A DNA stretch of 64,000 nucleotides. It comes from CAVQAH01 sp963784195 (GTDB lineage Bacteria; Acidobacteriota; Vicinamibacteria; Vicinamibacterales; 2-12-FULL-66-21). Every line of letters starts with the position of its first letter. Positions within the stretch are counted from its first letter, which is position 1. The notes under the pieces are model-generated. The model searched no databases. It saw only the letters and a program-made list of their open reading frames with translations, and was not told the origin of the DNA. The DNA is taken from NCBI GenBank assembly GCA_963784195.1, contig CAWARA010000009.1, forward strand, positions 262,042 through 326,041. The letters are read 5' to 3'. Shown in pieces: positions 36,905 to 46,408 of this stretch. Both the position numbers and the translations under genes were made by a program.

Positions 36905-39406
36905 ATGGTGACGACGATCCTCCTGGTTGCCACGATAGGGCTGATGCCGGCAGCGGCGGGTCCGCAGGCAGGCCAGTACGCCGGCAGGCCTGTGGCTGAC
37001 GTGCTCCGCGAGTTGCAAACGGCCGAGCTGCGCATCATCTTCAGTGACGATCTGGTGCCGGCGGCGTTGCGCGTCAAGGCCGAACCGACATCGCGGAACG
37101 CGAAGGAGATCGCCGAGCAGATCCTGGCGCCGCATGGTCTGGCGCTTCAGAAAGGGCCGCGCGGGACGCTGGTCGTGGTCGTGCGGCCCAAGAGTCCTCC
37201 ACGGCTCACCACGCCCCGAACGCCCGCGCCTGCAGGTGGAGGCCGGACGGACATCGAGGCTCCGCCCACCGACGCGTCTGTTCCCGTCCGCATTGAGGAA
37301 CGCGTCGAAGTGATCGATCGCCTGCGCGAAACCGGCAGCTCGGCGAGCACGTACACGATCGAGCCGTCGGGTGTACGCGAGATGGCTGGAAGTTTCGAGA
37401 ACGTCTTCCAGACGCTGCAGGTATTCCCGGGCGCGGCCGGCATCAATGACGACGATGGCAAGCTGGCGGTGCGTGGCGGCGGACCGGAGCACAACCTGAT
37501 CGTCGTCGACGGCGTGCAGATCCACAGGCCGCAGCGGCTCGGACACTTCACCGCCTCGTTCCTGAACCCCGAGACGATCGAGCGCATCAGTCTTGACGCT
37601 TCCGGCCTCGACGCGCGCTATGGCGGACGGCTGTCGTCGGTCACGACGATCGAGACACGCGACGGGGTTCGCGATCGCGCGCTCGCGGTATCGGGGTCGA
37701 TGGGTCTGACCAGCGGTGATGCACTCTTCGAGGGCCGCCTGCCGAAGACCGAAACGGGATCGTGGTGGCTCACGGCGCGCGGCACCTACTATCGCGCGGT
37801 CTTCGATCGCTTCAACCGTGGGGTGACGCCGGGGTTCAACGACGTGCAGGGCAAGGTCGCCGTGCGGCCGACCGAGCGCACGCGCCTGACGCTCTTCGGG
37901 CTTGCGGGCCGTGAGACGCTGCAACAAATCGAGTCCGAGCCTCACGGCGGCGAGGAGGTTCGCCGTGATGAGTATCGCGGAGACAACCGGCTTGGCGTGT
38001 TGAACTATTCGTGGATGCCGTCGAGCCGCCTCATCACCACCACCACGGCCTCGGCGTACGCGCACGACGAGCGGGATTACGAAGGCGCGTTTGCGTTCGG
38101 TCTCCGTCCATTCGAGCGCGTCACGCGCGTGCACGACTTCGCCGTTGGACAGCGATTCGTGTACGGCGCATCGGCGCGGCATCTGTTCGACGGCGGCGTC
38201 GAGTTGCGGCGCGTGCGGAGCGCCTGGCGCATGGACAGCACGAGGCAGCCTGAGTTCTGGCGTGGCCTCGGGCCGAGCACGTGGGGCGAACTGATCGATT
38301 ACGCGGCCGGTCCGATCGACTCACACCTGACCCGCACGCAGGCCGGGTTCTGGCTGCAGGATCGGATCGCGATCGGCCCAACCTGGGCGGTCGAACCTGG
38401 CGTTCGCGTCGACTGGAATTCGTATACCGGCGAGTCCGCCTGGCAGCCGCGCGTGCGCCTGAACGGACGCATCGGCGGCACCACGCTCTGGACCGGCGTT
38501 GCCGTCCAGGCACAGACCCCGTCGCACGAAAGCCTTCAGGGGCTCGACTTCTTCGACCTCACGCAGACGGACGGTCGCGATCTGCGCAACGAGCGATCGC
38601 GCCAGATCGTCGCGGGGTTCGAGCAGACGCTGCGATCCAATATTGCGCTTCGGGTCGAAGCCTACCACCGCCGGTTCGATCGGTTGCTCGTGCAGCGCCT
38701 CGAGAACGAGGCTGAGCGCGCGTCCCGGCTCTCGATTTATCAGCTTCCGCCAGATCTCCCCGCCGACAGCGTGATCCTTGAATACCGGCCTACAGTTCAT
38801 CCCGAAAGCACGGGACTCGGAAAGGCGACGGGCCTCGAAGTGCTCGTGCGTCATGAGGGACGGCGCCTGAGCGGATGGTTCGGCTACACGCTGAGCAAGT
38901 CGACGCGGGAGTTGTACGGCCACGAGGTGCCGTTCGACTTCGATCGCCGTCACGCATTCAGCGCCGTGGGCACCTTTCATTTGTCCCGCCGCGTGCGTCT
39001 GTCCGGAACCTGGCAGCACGCATCAGGCTTTCCGGTGACGCCGCTGCACGAGGAAGTCGCCTTCGGGCGGACCGTCTTTCTCGATGGAACCATCGATCCG
39101 ATCGCACGACCATCCCGGCGTCCTGATGGCACCTTGTCCACGTTCCTCCAGCCGTTCATGCGTCGGCTTGCGCTCCGCAATACAGACCGCTTGAGTCCGT
39201 ACTCGCGCACCGACGCCCGGGTGACGTTCTCCACGCTCGGCCATTGGGAGTTCTACGGTGAGGTGATCAACGTGTTCAACCACCGGAACTACCTGATCGA
39301 GGTCAGGTTCCCAGCCGTGGACAACGTGCCGGAGAACGTGTCGCGGAGCAACATCTACACGGAGTTCGAGCGCATACCCACGGCCGGGGTGCGATTCAGG
39401 TTCTGA
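36905..39406 (+). CDS. TonB-dependent receptor with N-terminal STN domain, copy 1
   Basis: 833 residues, intact. After a short signal (MVTTILLVATIGLMPAAAG) comes an STN (secretin/TonB short N-terminal) domain, about residues 20-95 (VADVLRELQTAELRIIFSDD, then EIAEQILAPHGLALQKG). A Pro-rich linker follows, then the plug (FENVFQTLQVFPGAAGINDD and VVDGVQIHRPQRLGH) and a 22-strand-type barrel ending in TAGVRFRF. Receptors with this N-terminal domain pass a ligand signal to a FecR protein and an ECF sigma factor, which are exactly the next two genes. There is no ribosome site; TATATA lies just before the ATG, so a leaderless transcript or a later start is possible. Confidence 0.9.
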   Translation: MVTTILLVATIGLMPAAAGPQAGQYAGRPVADVLRELQTAELRIIFSDDLVPAALRVKAEPTSRNAKEIAEQILAPHGLALQKGPRGTLVVVVRPKSPPRLTTPRTPAPAGGGRTDIEAPPTDASVPVRIEERVEVIDRLRETGSSASTYTIEPSGVREMAGSFENVFQTLQVFPGAAGINDDDGKLAVRGGGPEHNLIVVDGVQIHRPQRLGHFTASFLNPETIERISLDASGLDARYGGRLSSVTTIETRDGVRDRALAVSGSMGLTSGDALFEGRLPKTETGSWWLTARGTYYRAVFDRFNRGVTPGFNDVQGKVAVRPTERTRLTLFGLAGRETLQQIESEPHGGEEVRRDEYRGDNRLGVLNYSWMPSSRLITTTTASAYAHDERDYEGAFAFGLRPFERVTRVHDFAVGQRFVYGASARHLFDGGVELRRVRSAWRMDSTRQPEFWRGLGPSTWGELIDYAAGPIDSHLTRTQAGFWLQDRIAIGPTWAVEPGVRVDWNSYTGESAWQPRVRLNGRIGGTTLWTGVAVQAQTPSHESLQGLDFFDLTQTDGRDLRNERSRQIVAGFEQTLRSNIALRVEAYHRRFDRLLVQRLENEAERASRLSIYQLPPDLPADSVILEYRPTVHPESTGLGKATGLEVLVRHEGRRLSGWFGYTLSKSTRELYGHEVPFDFDRRHAFSAVGTFHLSRRVRLSGTWQHASGFPVTPLHEEVAFGRTVFLDGTIDPIARPSRRPDGTLSTFLQPFMRRLALRNTDRLSPYSRTDARVTFSTLGHWEFYGEVINVFNHRNYLIEVRFPAVDNVPENVSRSNIYTEFERIPTAGVRFRF

Positions 39407-39419
39407 GGATACGCACGCA

Positions 39420-40028
39420 GTGGAAACAGATCTCGACCTGGTCCGGCGGATGCTACACGGGGACGAAGCTGCCTTCGAACGATTCTTCGAGGCCACGTAT
39501 CCGGCACTTCACCGCTTCGCGCTCGCACGGCTCGACTTCAACCGCGATGCCGCGGCGGAAGTCGCGCAGGCGGCCATCTGCAAGGCGATCGGCAAGCTGC
39601 ACACGTACCGCGGCGAAGCCGCCCTGCTGACGTGGCTCAGCACCTTCTGCCGCCACGAGCTGTACGCCTATCGGAAACGGCATAACGACCACCGCATGGT
39701 GGATCTGCTCGAAGACGACCCGGAAGTGCGTGCGGCGCTCGAGTCCCTGCGGGCCTGGAATGCGGACGATCTCGACGCGACGCTGGATCGGAAGAGGGTG
39801 GCATCGCTCGTCCAGCGCGTGCTCGATCACTTGCCGCCCCACTATGCCGACGCGCTCGAGTGGAAGTACATCGACGGCCTCACGGTCCAGGAAATTGCCA
39901 CGCGGATGGACCTCGGTGCGAAAGCGGCCGAGTCGCTGTTGACGCGGGCGCGGCGCGCATTTCGTGACGCTTTTCAGAGCCTGGCTCCGGCCTGGTCCGG
40001 CTTCGATCCGAACGAGGGACAGCCATGA
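39420..40028 (+). CDS. ECF-type sigma factor, copy 1
   Basis: 202 residues from GTG 39420, 13 bp after the receptor stop. Region 2 is DEAAFERFFEATYPALHRFA followed by EVAQAAICKAIGKLHTYRGE; region 4 is LPPHYADALEWKYIDGLTVQ followed by EIATRMDLGAKAAESLLTRA. The stop overlaps the fecR start (ATGA), so sigma factor and regulator are co-translated, as in cell-surface signalling operons. It probably directs transcription of this operon or of linked uptake genes. Confidence 0.9.
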   Translation: METDLDLVRRMLHGDEAAFERFFEATYPALHRFALARLDFNRDAAAEVAQAAICKAIGKLHTYRGEAALLTWLSTFCRHELYAYRKRHNDHRMVDLLEDDPEVRAALESLRAWNADDLDATLDRKRVASLVQRVLDHLPPHYADALEWKYIDGLTVQEIATRMDLGAKAAESLLTRARRAFRDAFQSLAPAWSGFDPNEGQP

Positions 40029-41042
40029 TCAGCCCGGACGAGCCGCAGGAACCTGCCATGACCACTGACGACCAGATCGGCCAGCTGCTCCGATTCGCGG
40101 GACGCCGGCCAATGCCGGATCCGGGAGATATGCGTCGCGCACGCGCCGCGGCTCATGCCGAGTGGGCGCTCGTCGTCCAGCAACGCGCAAGGAGGGGACG
40201 CTGGCGCTCGCTCATCGGCGGTGCGATCGCCGCCGCAGCCTGCTCAGCCGCAGCATGGACCTGGATGCGCCCGCCCACTCCACCTTTGGCGCCATCTGAG
40301 GTCGCCACCATTCAAAGAGTGACGGGCACGATCATCGTCACCAGCGCTCACTCGGAGAGCCGCCCCGTGCGCGATGCCGGTGTACGGTTGAGGGCGGGGG
40401 ATCGCATCGAAGTGCCGGACGATAGCCGCGCGGCGTTCGTGCTGACGCAGGGAATCGAGGTCAGGCTCGATCGCGGAACCGCGGCGGTCCTCGAAGCAGC
40501 TGACCGTCTGACGCTGCGGCGAGGCACCATCTACATCGATTCGGGAACCGGAGCACGTGGACCTGGACTGCGCATCGAGACCACCCTCGGCGACGTTCGG
40601 CACCTCGGCACACGCTTCGAGGTGCGTCTGGCAGACGCGTCGCTGCGGGTCCGTGTCCGCGAAGGATCTGTCGCGCTCGAGCGGCGCGGCGCCCGATGGG
40701 TCGGTGGCCCTGGAGAAGCGCTGACACTCGCGGATGGACAGGCTCCCGTGCGCCAGCGCATAGCAACGGCTGGCACGGAGTGGGCCTGGGTCACCGAGCT
40801 GGCCGAGCCGTTTTCACTGGAAGGCGCCACGCGTGCAGTCGTTCCTCGAGTGGGTCCGCCGTGAAGAAGGGTCACGCTGGCAGATCGACGATCCCGCCTT
40901 GCGGTCGCGCGCCAATGGAATCGTGCTCCACGGGTCCATCGACGGCCTGACTCCACAGGAAGCGCTCGAGGCCGTCCTTCCGGCCGCCGGCCTGACCTTC
41001 CGGCGCGAGGGAGATCGCATCCTCATCAGCGCGGCACGATAG
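40025..41042 (+). pseudogene. FecR-like sigma regulator, copy 1, one frameshift
   Basis: Same protein as the intact copy at 44260. It has a cytoplasmic N-terminus, a membrane helix around residues 65-80 (GGAIAAAACSAAAWTWM), and a FecR domain (DAGVRLRAGDRIEVPDDSRA followed by AFVLTQGIEVRLDRGTAAVL). Near 40830 this copy reads CACGCGTGCAGTCG where copy 2 has CACGGTTCAGTCG. The extra base shifts the last 70 codons into another frame (FLEWVRREEGSRWQIDDPAL and so on). Comparison of the two copies makes the lesion certain as far as this sequence goes. Confidence 0.9.
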
Positions 41043-41144
41043 CCGTCACACACCGGGACTTGCGCAAGCTCGATGATGAGACGCCTCGTCTGAAGCTACG
41101 CGAAAGAACGAAGGATCCCAGGCCGGCCAGCACTCTATATACAC

Positions 41145-43641
41145 ATGGTGACGACGATCCTCCTGGTTGCCACGATAGGGCTGATGCCGGCAACGGCGGG
41201 TCCGCAGGCGGCCAGTACGCCGGCAGGCCTGTGGCTGACGTGCTCCGCGAGTTGCAAACGGCCGAGCTGCGCATCATCTTCAGTGACGATCTGGTGCCGG
41301 CGGCGTTGCGCGTCAAGGCCGAACCAACATCGCGGAACTCGAAGGAGATCGCCGAGCAGATCCTGGCGCCGCATGGTCTGGCGCTTCAGAAAGGGCCGCG
41401 CGGGACGCTGGTCGTGGTCGTGCGGCCCAAGAGTCCTCCACGGCTCACCACGCCCCGAACGCCCGCCCCTGCAGGAGGAGGCCGGACGGACATCGAGGCG
41501 CCCACCGACGCGTCTGTTCCCGTCCGCATCGAGGAACGCGTCGAAGTGATCGACCGCCTGCGCGAAACCGGCAGCTCGGCGAGCATGTACACGATCGAGC
41601 CGTCGGGTGTACGCGAGATGGCTGGAAGTTTCGAGAACGTCTTCCAGACGCTGCAGGTGTTCCCGGGCGCGGCCGGCATCAATGACGACGATGGCAAGCT
41701 GGCGGTGCGTGGCGGCGGACCGGAGCACAACCTGATCGTCGTCGACGGCGTGCAGATCCACAGGCCTCAGCGGCTCGGACACTTCACCGCCTCGTTCCTG
41801 AACCCCGAGACGATCGAGCGCATCAGTCTTGACGCTTCCGGCCTCGACGCGCGCTATGGCGGACGGCTGTCGTCGGTCACGACGATCGAGACACGCGACG
41901 GGGTTCGCGATCGCGCGCTCGCGGTATCGGGGTCGATGGGCCTGACCAGCGGTGATGCACTCTTCGAGGGCCGCCTGCCGAAGACCGAAACGGGATCGTG
42001 GTGGGTCACGGCGCGCGGTACCTACTATCGCGCGGTCTTCGATCGCTTCAACGTGGTGTGACGCCGGGGTTCAACGACGTGCAGGGCAAGGTCGCCGTGC
42101 GGCCGACCGAGCGCACGCGCCTGACGCTTTTCGGGCTTGCGGGCCGTGAGACGCTGCAACAAATCGAGTCCGAGCCTAACGGCGGCGAGGAGGTTCGCCG
42201 TGATGAGTATCGTGGAGATAACCGGCTTGGCGTGTTGAACTATTCGTGGATGCCGTCGAGCCGCCTCATCACCACCACCACGGCCTCGGCGTACGCGCAC
42301 GACGAGCGGGATTACGAAGGCGCGTTTGCCTTCGGCCTCCGTCCATTCGAGCGCGTCACGCGCGTGCACGATTTCGCAGTTGGACAGCGATTCGTGTACG
42401 GCGCATCGGCGCGGCATCTGCTCGACGGCGGCGTCGAGTTGCGGCGCGTGAAGAGCGGCTGGCGCATGGACAGCACGAGGCAGCCTGAGTTCTGGCGTGG
42501 CCTCGGGCCGAGCACGTGGGGCGAACTGATCGATTACGCGGCCGGTCCGATCGACTCACACCTGACCCGCACGCAGGCCGGGTTCTGGCTGCAGGATCGG
42601 ATCGCGATCGGCCCAACCTGGGCGGTCGAACCTGGCGTTCGCGTCGACTGGAATTCGTACACCGGCGAGTCCGCCTGGCAGCCGCGCGTGCGCCTGAACG
42701 GACGCATCGGCGGCACCACGCTCTGGACCGGCGTCGCCGTCCAGGCACAGACCCCGTCGCACGAAAGCCTTCAGGGGCTCGACTTCTTCGACCTCGCGCA
42801 GGCGGACGGTCGCGATCTGCGCAACGAGCGATCGCGTCAGATCGTTGCGGGGTTCGAGCAGACGCTGCGATCCAATATTGCGCTTCGGGTCGAAGCCTAC
42901 CACCGCCGGTTCGATCGGTTGCTCGTGCAGCGCCTCGAGAACGAGGCTGAGCGCGCGTCCCGGCTCTCGATTTATCAGCTTCCGCCAGATCTCCCCGCCG
43001 ACAGCGTCATCCTTGAATACCGGCCTACCGTTCATCCCGAAAGCACGGGACTCGGAAAGGCGACCGGCCTCGAAGTGCTCGTGCGTCATGAGGGACGGCG
43101 CCTGAGCGGATGGTTCGGCTACACGCTGAGCAAGTCGACGCGGGAGTTGTACGGCCACGAGGTGCCGTTCGACTTCGATCGCCGTCACGCATTCAGCGCC
43201 GTGGGCACCTTTCATTTGTCCCGCCGCGTGCGTCTGTCCGGAACCTGGCAGCACGCATCAGGCTTTCCGGTGACGCCGCTGCACGAGGAAGTCGTCTTCG
43301 GGCGGACCGTCTTTCTCGATGGAACAATCGATCCGATCGCACGACCATCCCGGCGTCCTGATGGCACCTTGTCCACGTTCCTCCAGCCGTTCATGCGTCG
43401 TCTTGCGCTTCGCAATACAGACCGCTTGAGTCCGTACTCGCGCACCGACGCCCGGGTGACGTTCTCCACGCTCGGCCATTGGGAGTTCTACGGTGAGGTG
43501 ATCAACGTGTTCAACCACCGGAACTACCTGATCGAGGTCAGGTTCCCAGCCGTGGACAACGTGCCGGAGATCGTGTCGCGGAGCAACATCTACACGGAGT
43601 TCGAGCGCATACCCACGGCCGGAGTGCGATTCAGGTTCTGA
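41145..43641 (+). pseudogene. TonB-dependent receptor with STN domain, copy 2, two frameshifts
   Basis: Nearly identical to the receptor at 36905. Against copy 1 it lacks one base near 41210 (CCGCAGGCGGCCAG against CCGCAGGCAGGCCAG), just after the signal peptide. It also lacks one codon in the Pro-rich linker and one base near 42052 (TTCAACGTGGTGTGA against TTCAACCGTGGGGTGA). The 5-bp total explains the length difference. As read, it gives a secretion-defective N-terminus and a stop at 42059-42061; the barrel frame (41998-43641) is otherwise open and ends in TAGVRFRF like copy 1. Confidence 0.9.
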
Positions 43642-43654
43642 GGATACGCACGCA

Positions 43655-44263
43655 GTGGAAACAGACCTCGACCTGGTCCGGCGGATGCTACACGGGGACG
43701 AAGCTGCCTTCGAACGATTCTTCGAGGCCACGTATCCGGCACTCCACCGCTTCGCGCTGGCACGGCTCGACTTCAACCGCGATGCCGCGGCGGAGGTCGC
43801 GCAGGCGGCCATCTGCAAGGCGATCGGCAAGCTGCACACGTACCGCGGCGAAGCCGCCCTGCTGACGTGGCTCAGCACCTTCTGCCGCCACGAGCTGTAC
43901 GCGTATCGGAAACGGCACAACGACCACCGCATGGTGGATTTGCTCGAAGACGACCCGGAAGTGCGTGCGGCGCTCGAGTCCCTTCGGGCCTGGAATGCGG
44001 ACGATCTCGACGCGACGCTGGACCGGAAGAGGGTGGCATCGCTCGTCCAGCGCGTGCTCGATCACTTGCCGCCACACTACGCCGACGCGCTCGAGTGGAA
44101 GTACATCGACGGCCTGACGGTCCAGGAAATTGCCACGCGGATGGACCTCGGTGCGAAAGCGGCCGAGTCGCTGTTGACGCGGGCGCGGCGCGCATTTCGT
44201 GACGCTTTTCAGAGCCTGGCTCCGGCCTGGTCCGGCTTCGATCCGAACGAGGGACAGCCATGA
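43655..44263 (+). CDS. ECF-type sigma factor, copy 2
   Basis: 202 residues, identical in protein sequence to copy 1 as far as can be seen by eye, although the DNA shows several synonymous differences (for example CTT/CTC and CGC/CGT third positions). Preserved protein with silent changes argues that both sigma genes have been under selection since the duplication. The stop overlaps the start of fecR copy 2. Confidence 0.9.
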   Translation: METDLDLVRRMLHGDEAAFERFFEATYPALHRFALARLDFNRDAAAEVAQAAICKAIGKLHTYRGEAALLTWLSTFCRHELYAYRKRHNDHRMVDLLEDDPEVRAALESLRAWNADDLDATLDRKRVASLVQRVLDHLPPHYADALEWKYIDGLTVQEIATRMDLGAKAAESLLTRARRAFRDAFQSLAPAWSGFDPNEGQP

Positions 44264-45276
44264 TCAGCCCGGACGAGCCGCAGGAACCTGTCATGACCAC
44301 TGACGACCAGATCGGCCAGCTGCTCCGACTCGCGGGACGCCGGCCAATGCCGGATCCGGGAGATATGCGTCGCGCACGCGCCGCGGCTCATGCCGAGTGG
44401 GCGCTCGTCGTCCAGCAACGCGCAAGGAAGGGGCGCTGGCGCTCGCTCATCGGCGGTGCGATCGCCGCCGCAGCCTGCGCAGCCGCAGCATGGACCTGGA
44501 TGCGCCCGCCCACTCCACCTGTGGCGTCATCTGAAGTCGCCACCATTCAAAGAGTGACGGGCACGATCATCATCACCAGCGCCCACTCGGAGAGCCGCCC
44601 CGTGCGCGATGCCGGTGTACGGTTGAGGGCGGGGGATCGCATCGAGGTGCCGGACGAAAGCCGCGCGGCGTTCGTGCTGACGCAGGGAATCGAGGTCAGG
44701 CTCGATCGCGGAACCGCGGCGGTCCTCGAAGCAGCTGACCGTCTGACGCTGCGGCGAGGCACTATCTACATCGATTCGGGAACCGGAGCACGTGGGCCTG
44801 GACTGCGCATCGAGACCACCCTCGGCGACGTTCGGCACCTCGGCACACGCTTCGAGGTGCGTCTGATGGACGCGTCGTTGCGAGTCCGTGTCCGCGAAGG
44901 ATCTGTCGCGCTCGAGCGGCGCGGAGCCCGATGGGTCGGTGGCCCTGGAGAAGCAATGACACTCGCGGATGGACAGGCTCCCGTGCGCCAGCGCATAGCA
45001 ACGGCTGGCACGGAGTGGGCCTGGGTCACCGAGCTGGCCGAGCCGTTTGCACTGGAAGGCGCCACGGTTCAGTCGTTCCTCGAGTGGGTCCGACGTGAAG
45101 AAGGGTCACGCTGGCAGATCGACGATCCCGCCTTGCGGTCGCGCGCCAATGGAATCGTGCTCCACGGGTCCATCGACGGCCTGACTCCACAGGAAGCGCT
45201 CGAGGCTGTCCTTCCCGCCGCCGGCCTGACCTTCCGGCGCGAGGGAGATCGCATCCACATCAGCGCTGTACGATAG
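44260..45276 (+). CDS. FecR-like sigma regulator with STN-like C-terminus, copy 2
   Basis: 338 residues, intact. The N-terminal 60 residues (DDQIGQLLRLAGRRPMPDPG) would bind the sigma factor in the cytoplasm, followed by one membrane helix and a periplasmic FecR domain (TGTIIITSAHSESRPVRDAG and RLDRGTAAVLEAADRLTLRR). The last 70 residues (VQSFLEWVRREEGSRWQIDD, then SIDGLTPQEALEAVLPAAGL followed by TFRREGDRIHIS) have the layout of an STN domain like that at the N-terminus of the receptor. The receptor STN and this domain may therefore be related and may contact each other during signalling. Confidence 0.85.
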   Translation: MISPDEPQEPVMTTDDQIGQLLRLAGRRPMPDPGDMRRARAAAHAEWALVVQQRARKGRWRSLIGGAIAAAACAAAAWTWMRPPTPPVASSEVATIQRVTGTIIITSAHSESRPVRDAGVRLRAGDRIEVPDESRAAFVLTQGIEVRLDRGTAAVLEAADRLTLRRGTIYIDSGTGARGPGLRIETTLGDVRHLGTRFEVRLMDASLRVRVREGSVALERRGARWVGGPGEAMTLADGQAPVRQRIATAGTEWAWVTELAEPFALEGATVQSFLEWVRREEGSRWQIDDPALRSRANGIVLHGSIDGLTPQEALEAVLPAAGLTFRREGDRIHISAVR

Positions 45277-45383
45277 CCGTCACACACCAGGACTGCGCGA
45301 GCTCGATGACGATGCCGCCTCGAGCCGGCGACCGCTGTCATTCTTGATACTCTGTGAAGAGCCGAGCAGTCGAAAGACTCGTA

Positions 45384-46372
45384 ATGGTGCCTATGACGCC
45401 GTTCTCACGATTCGTAGCTGTCCTGTCGGTCGCAGCGTTGCTGAGTGTCTACCATCTTCCAGGGGCGAACGCCGTCGCTCCTGCGCAGACGACGCCCTCG
45501 ACAACGACGCCGCCGAATCGCACGCAGGTCGTGCTTCTGGGAACCGGGAACCCTCCGCCGACCCAGATCGTTCCGGGCCGGCCACGGCGATCGTCGTGAA
45601 CGGCACGCTGACCTGGTGGATTTTGGCGCTGGCGTCGTGCGGCGCGCGAAATCGGCGGCGGTCGACAAAGGCATCTCCGGACTCGAACCCGTCAATCTTC
45701 GTGTGGCGTTCGTCACGCACCTGCATTCAGACCACACGGTTGGCTACCCCGATCTGATTCTGACGCCATGGGTGATCGGAAGACGGGTTCCGTTGGAGGT
45801 GTACGGCCCTGCCGGAATCGAAGCGATGACCGAGCATCTTCTCGAAGCGTATCGAGTCGACTTCGAGACACGCACGAGATCGCAAGCTCTACACGGTTGG
45901 CGCGTTTCCGGAGGGCCATGCAGTCAACGCGCACGAAGTCACTCCCGGAGTGGTCTACAAGGATGCGAATGTAACCGTCACGGCCTTTCGGACGGAACAC
46001 GCGATGGAGAGCTTCGGCTATCGCTTCGACACGCCCGACCGCACCATCGTCATCTCAGGCGACACCAACTCCACGCAGGCGACAATCGATGCCTGCAATG
46101 GATGCGACGTGTTGATTCATGAAGTGCTGACGATGGAGTGGCTGGCCAGGCGCCAGGATTTCCAGGGCTATGCGGCGCAGCATCACACCACAACGGCACA
46201 GCTGACGGAACTGGCCACGAAGGCCAGGCCGCGCCTGCTGGTGCTCTATCACGCATCGCTGTCTCTCAGACCAGCAGTGGACTCCGAGCGCTCCACCCCT
46301 GCAGCGTTGCTCAACGAGATGTCGAAGTACGCGGGCCGTGTGGTAATCGGCCGCGATCTGGACGTGTTCTGA
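45384..46372 (+). pseudogene. MBL-fold metallohydrolase, secreted, two to three frameshifts
   Basis: About 328 residues with a signal peptide (FVAVLSVAALLSVYHLPGA). TQVVLLGTGNPPP begins the beta-lactamase fold. THLHSDHTVGYPDL is the HxHxDH zinc motif, TIVISGDTNST the second metal Asp, and LVLYHASLSL a later His. The frame changes near 45570, 45610 and 45890 and then stays open to 46372. Similar to ribonuclease Z/arylsulfatase-like secreted hydrolases; the substrate is unknown. Confidence 0.75.
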
Positions 46373-46408
46373 GTTTCTGGCGTGTCAGGTTTGAACGGCT
46401 CCGCGCCG

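Larger units (their letters stand above)
36847..41086 (+). repeat. Duplicated unit, copy 1 (STN-TonB receptor / ECF sigma / FecR)
   Basis: First copy of a 4.24-kb head-to-tail duplication. It begins at CGTCTGAAGCTACGCGAAA and ends where that sequence starts again at 41087. Gene coordinates are offset by 4,240, then 4,235, then 4,234 bp between copies, which fits the few small indels. The receptor gene of this copy is intact and the fecR gene is frameshifted. Confidence 0.95.
41087..45324 (+). repeat. Duplicated unit, copy 2 (STN-TonB receptor / ECF sigma / FecR)
   Basis: Second copy, directly abutting the first. Sequence identity over the unit is very high (scattered synonymous and a few missense changes). 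Similarity ends near 45324, where copy 1 has GATGAGACGCCTCGTC and copy 2 has GACGATGCCGCCTCGAGCC. Here the receptor is frameshifted and fecR is intact. Confidence 0.95.

Noticed and set aside
36797..38182. Long leftward ORF (461 codons) opposite the STN-TonB receptor
   Set aside because: Its translation is Arg/His-rich without motifs, and the plus strand carries an unmistakable receptor; high-GC antisense shadow.
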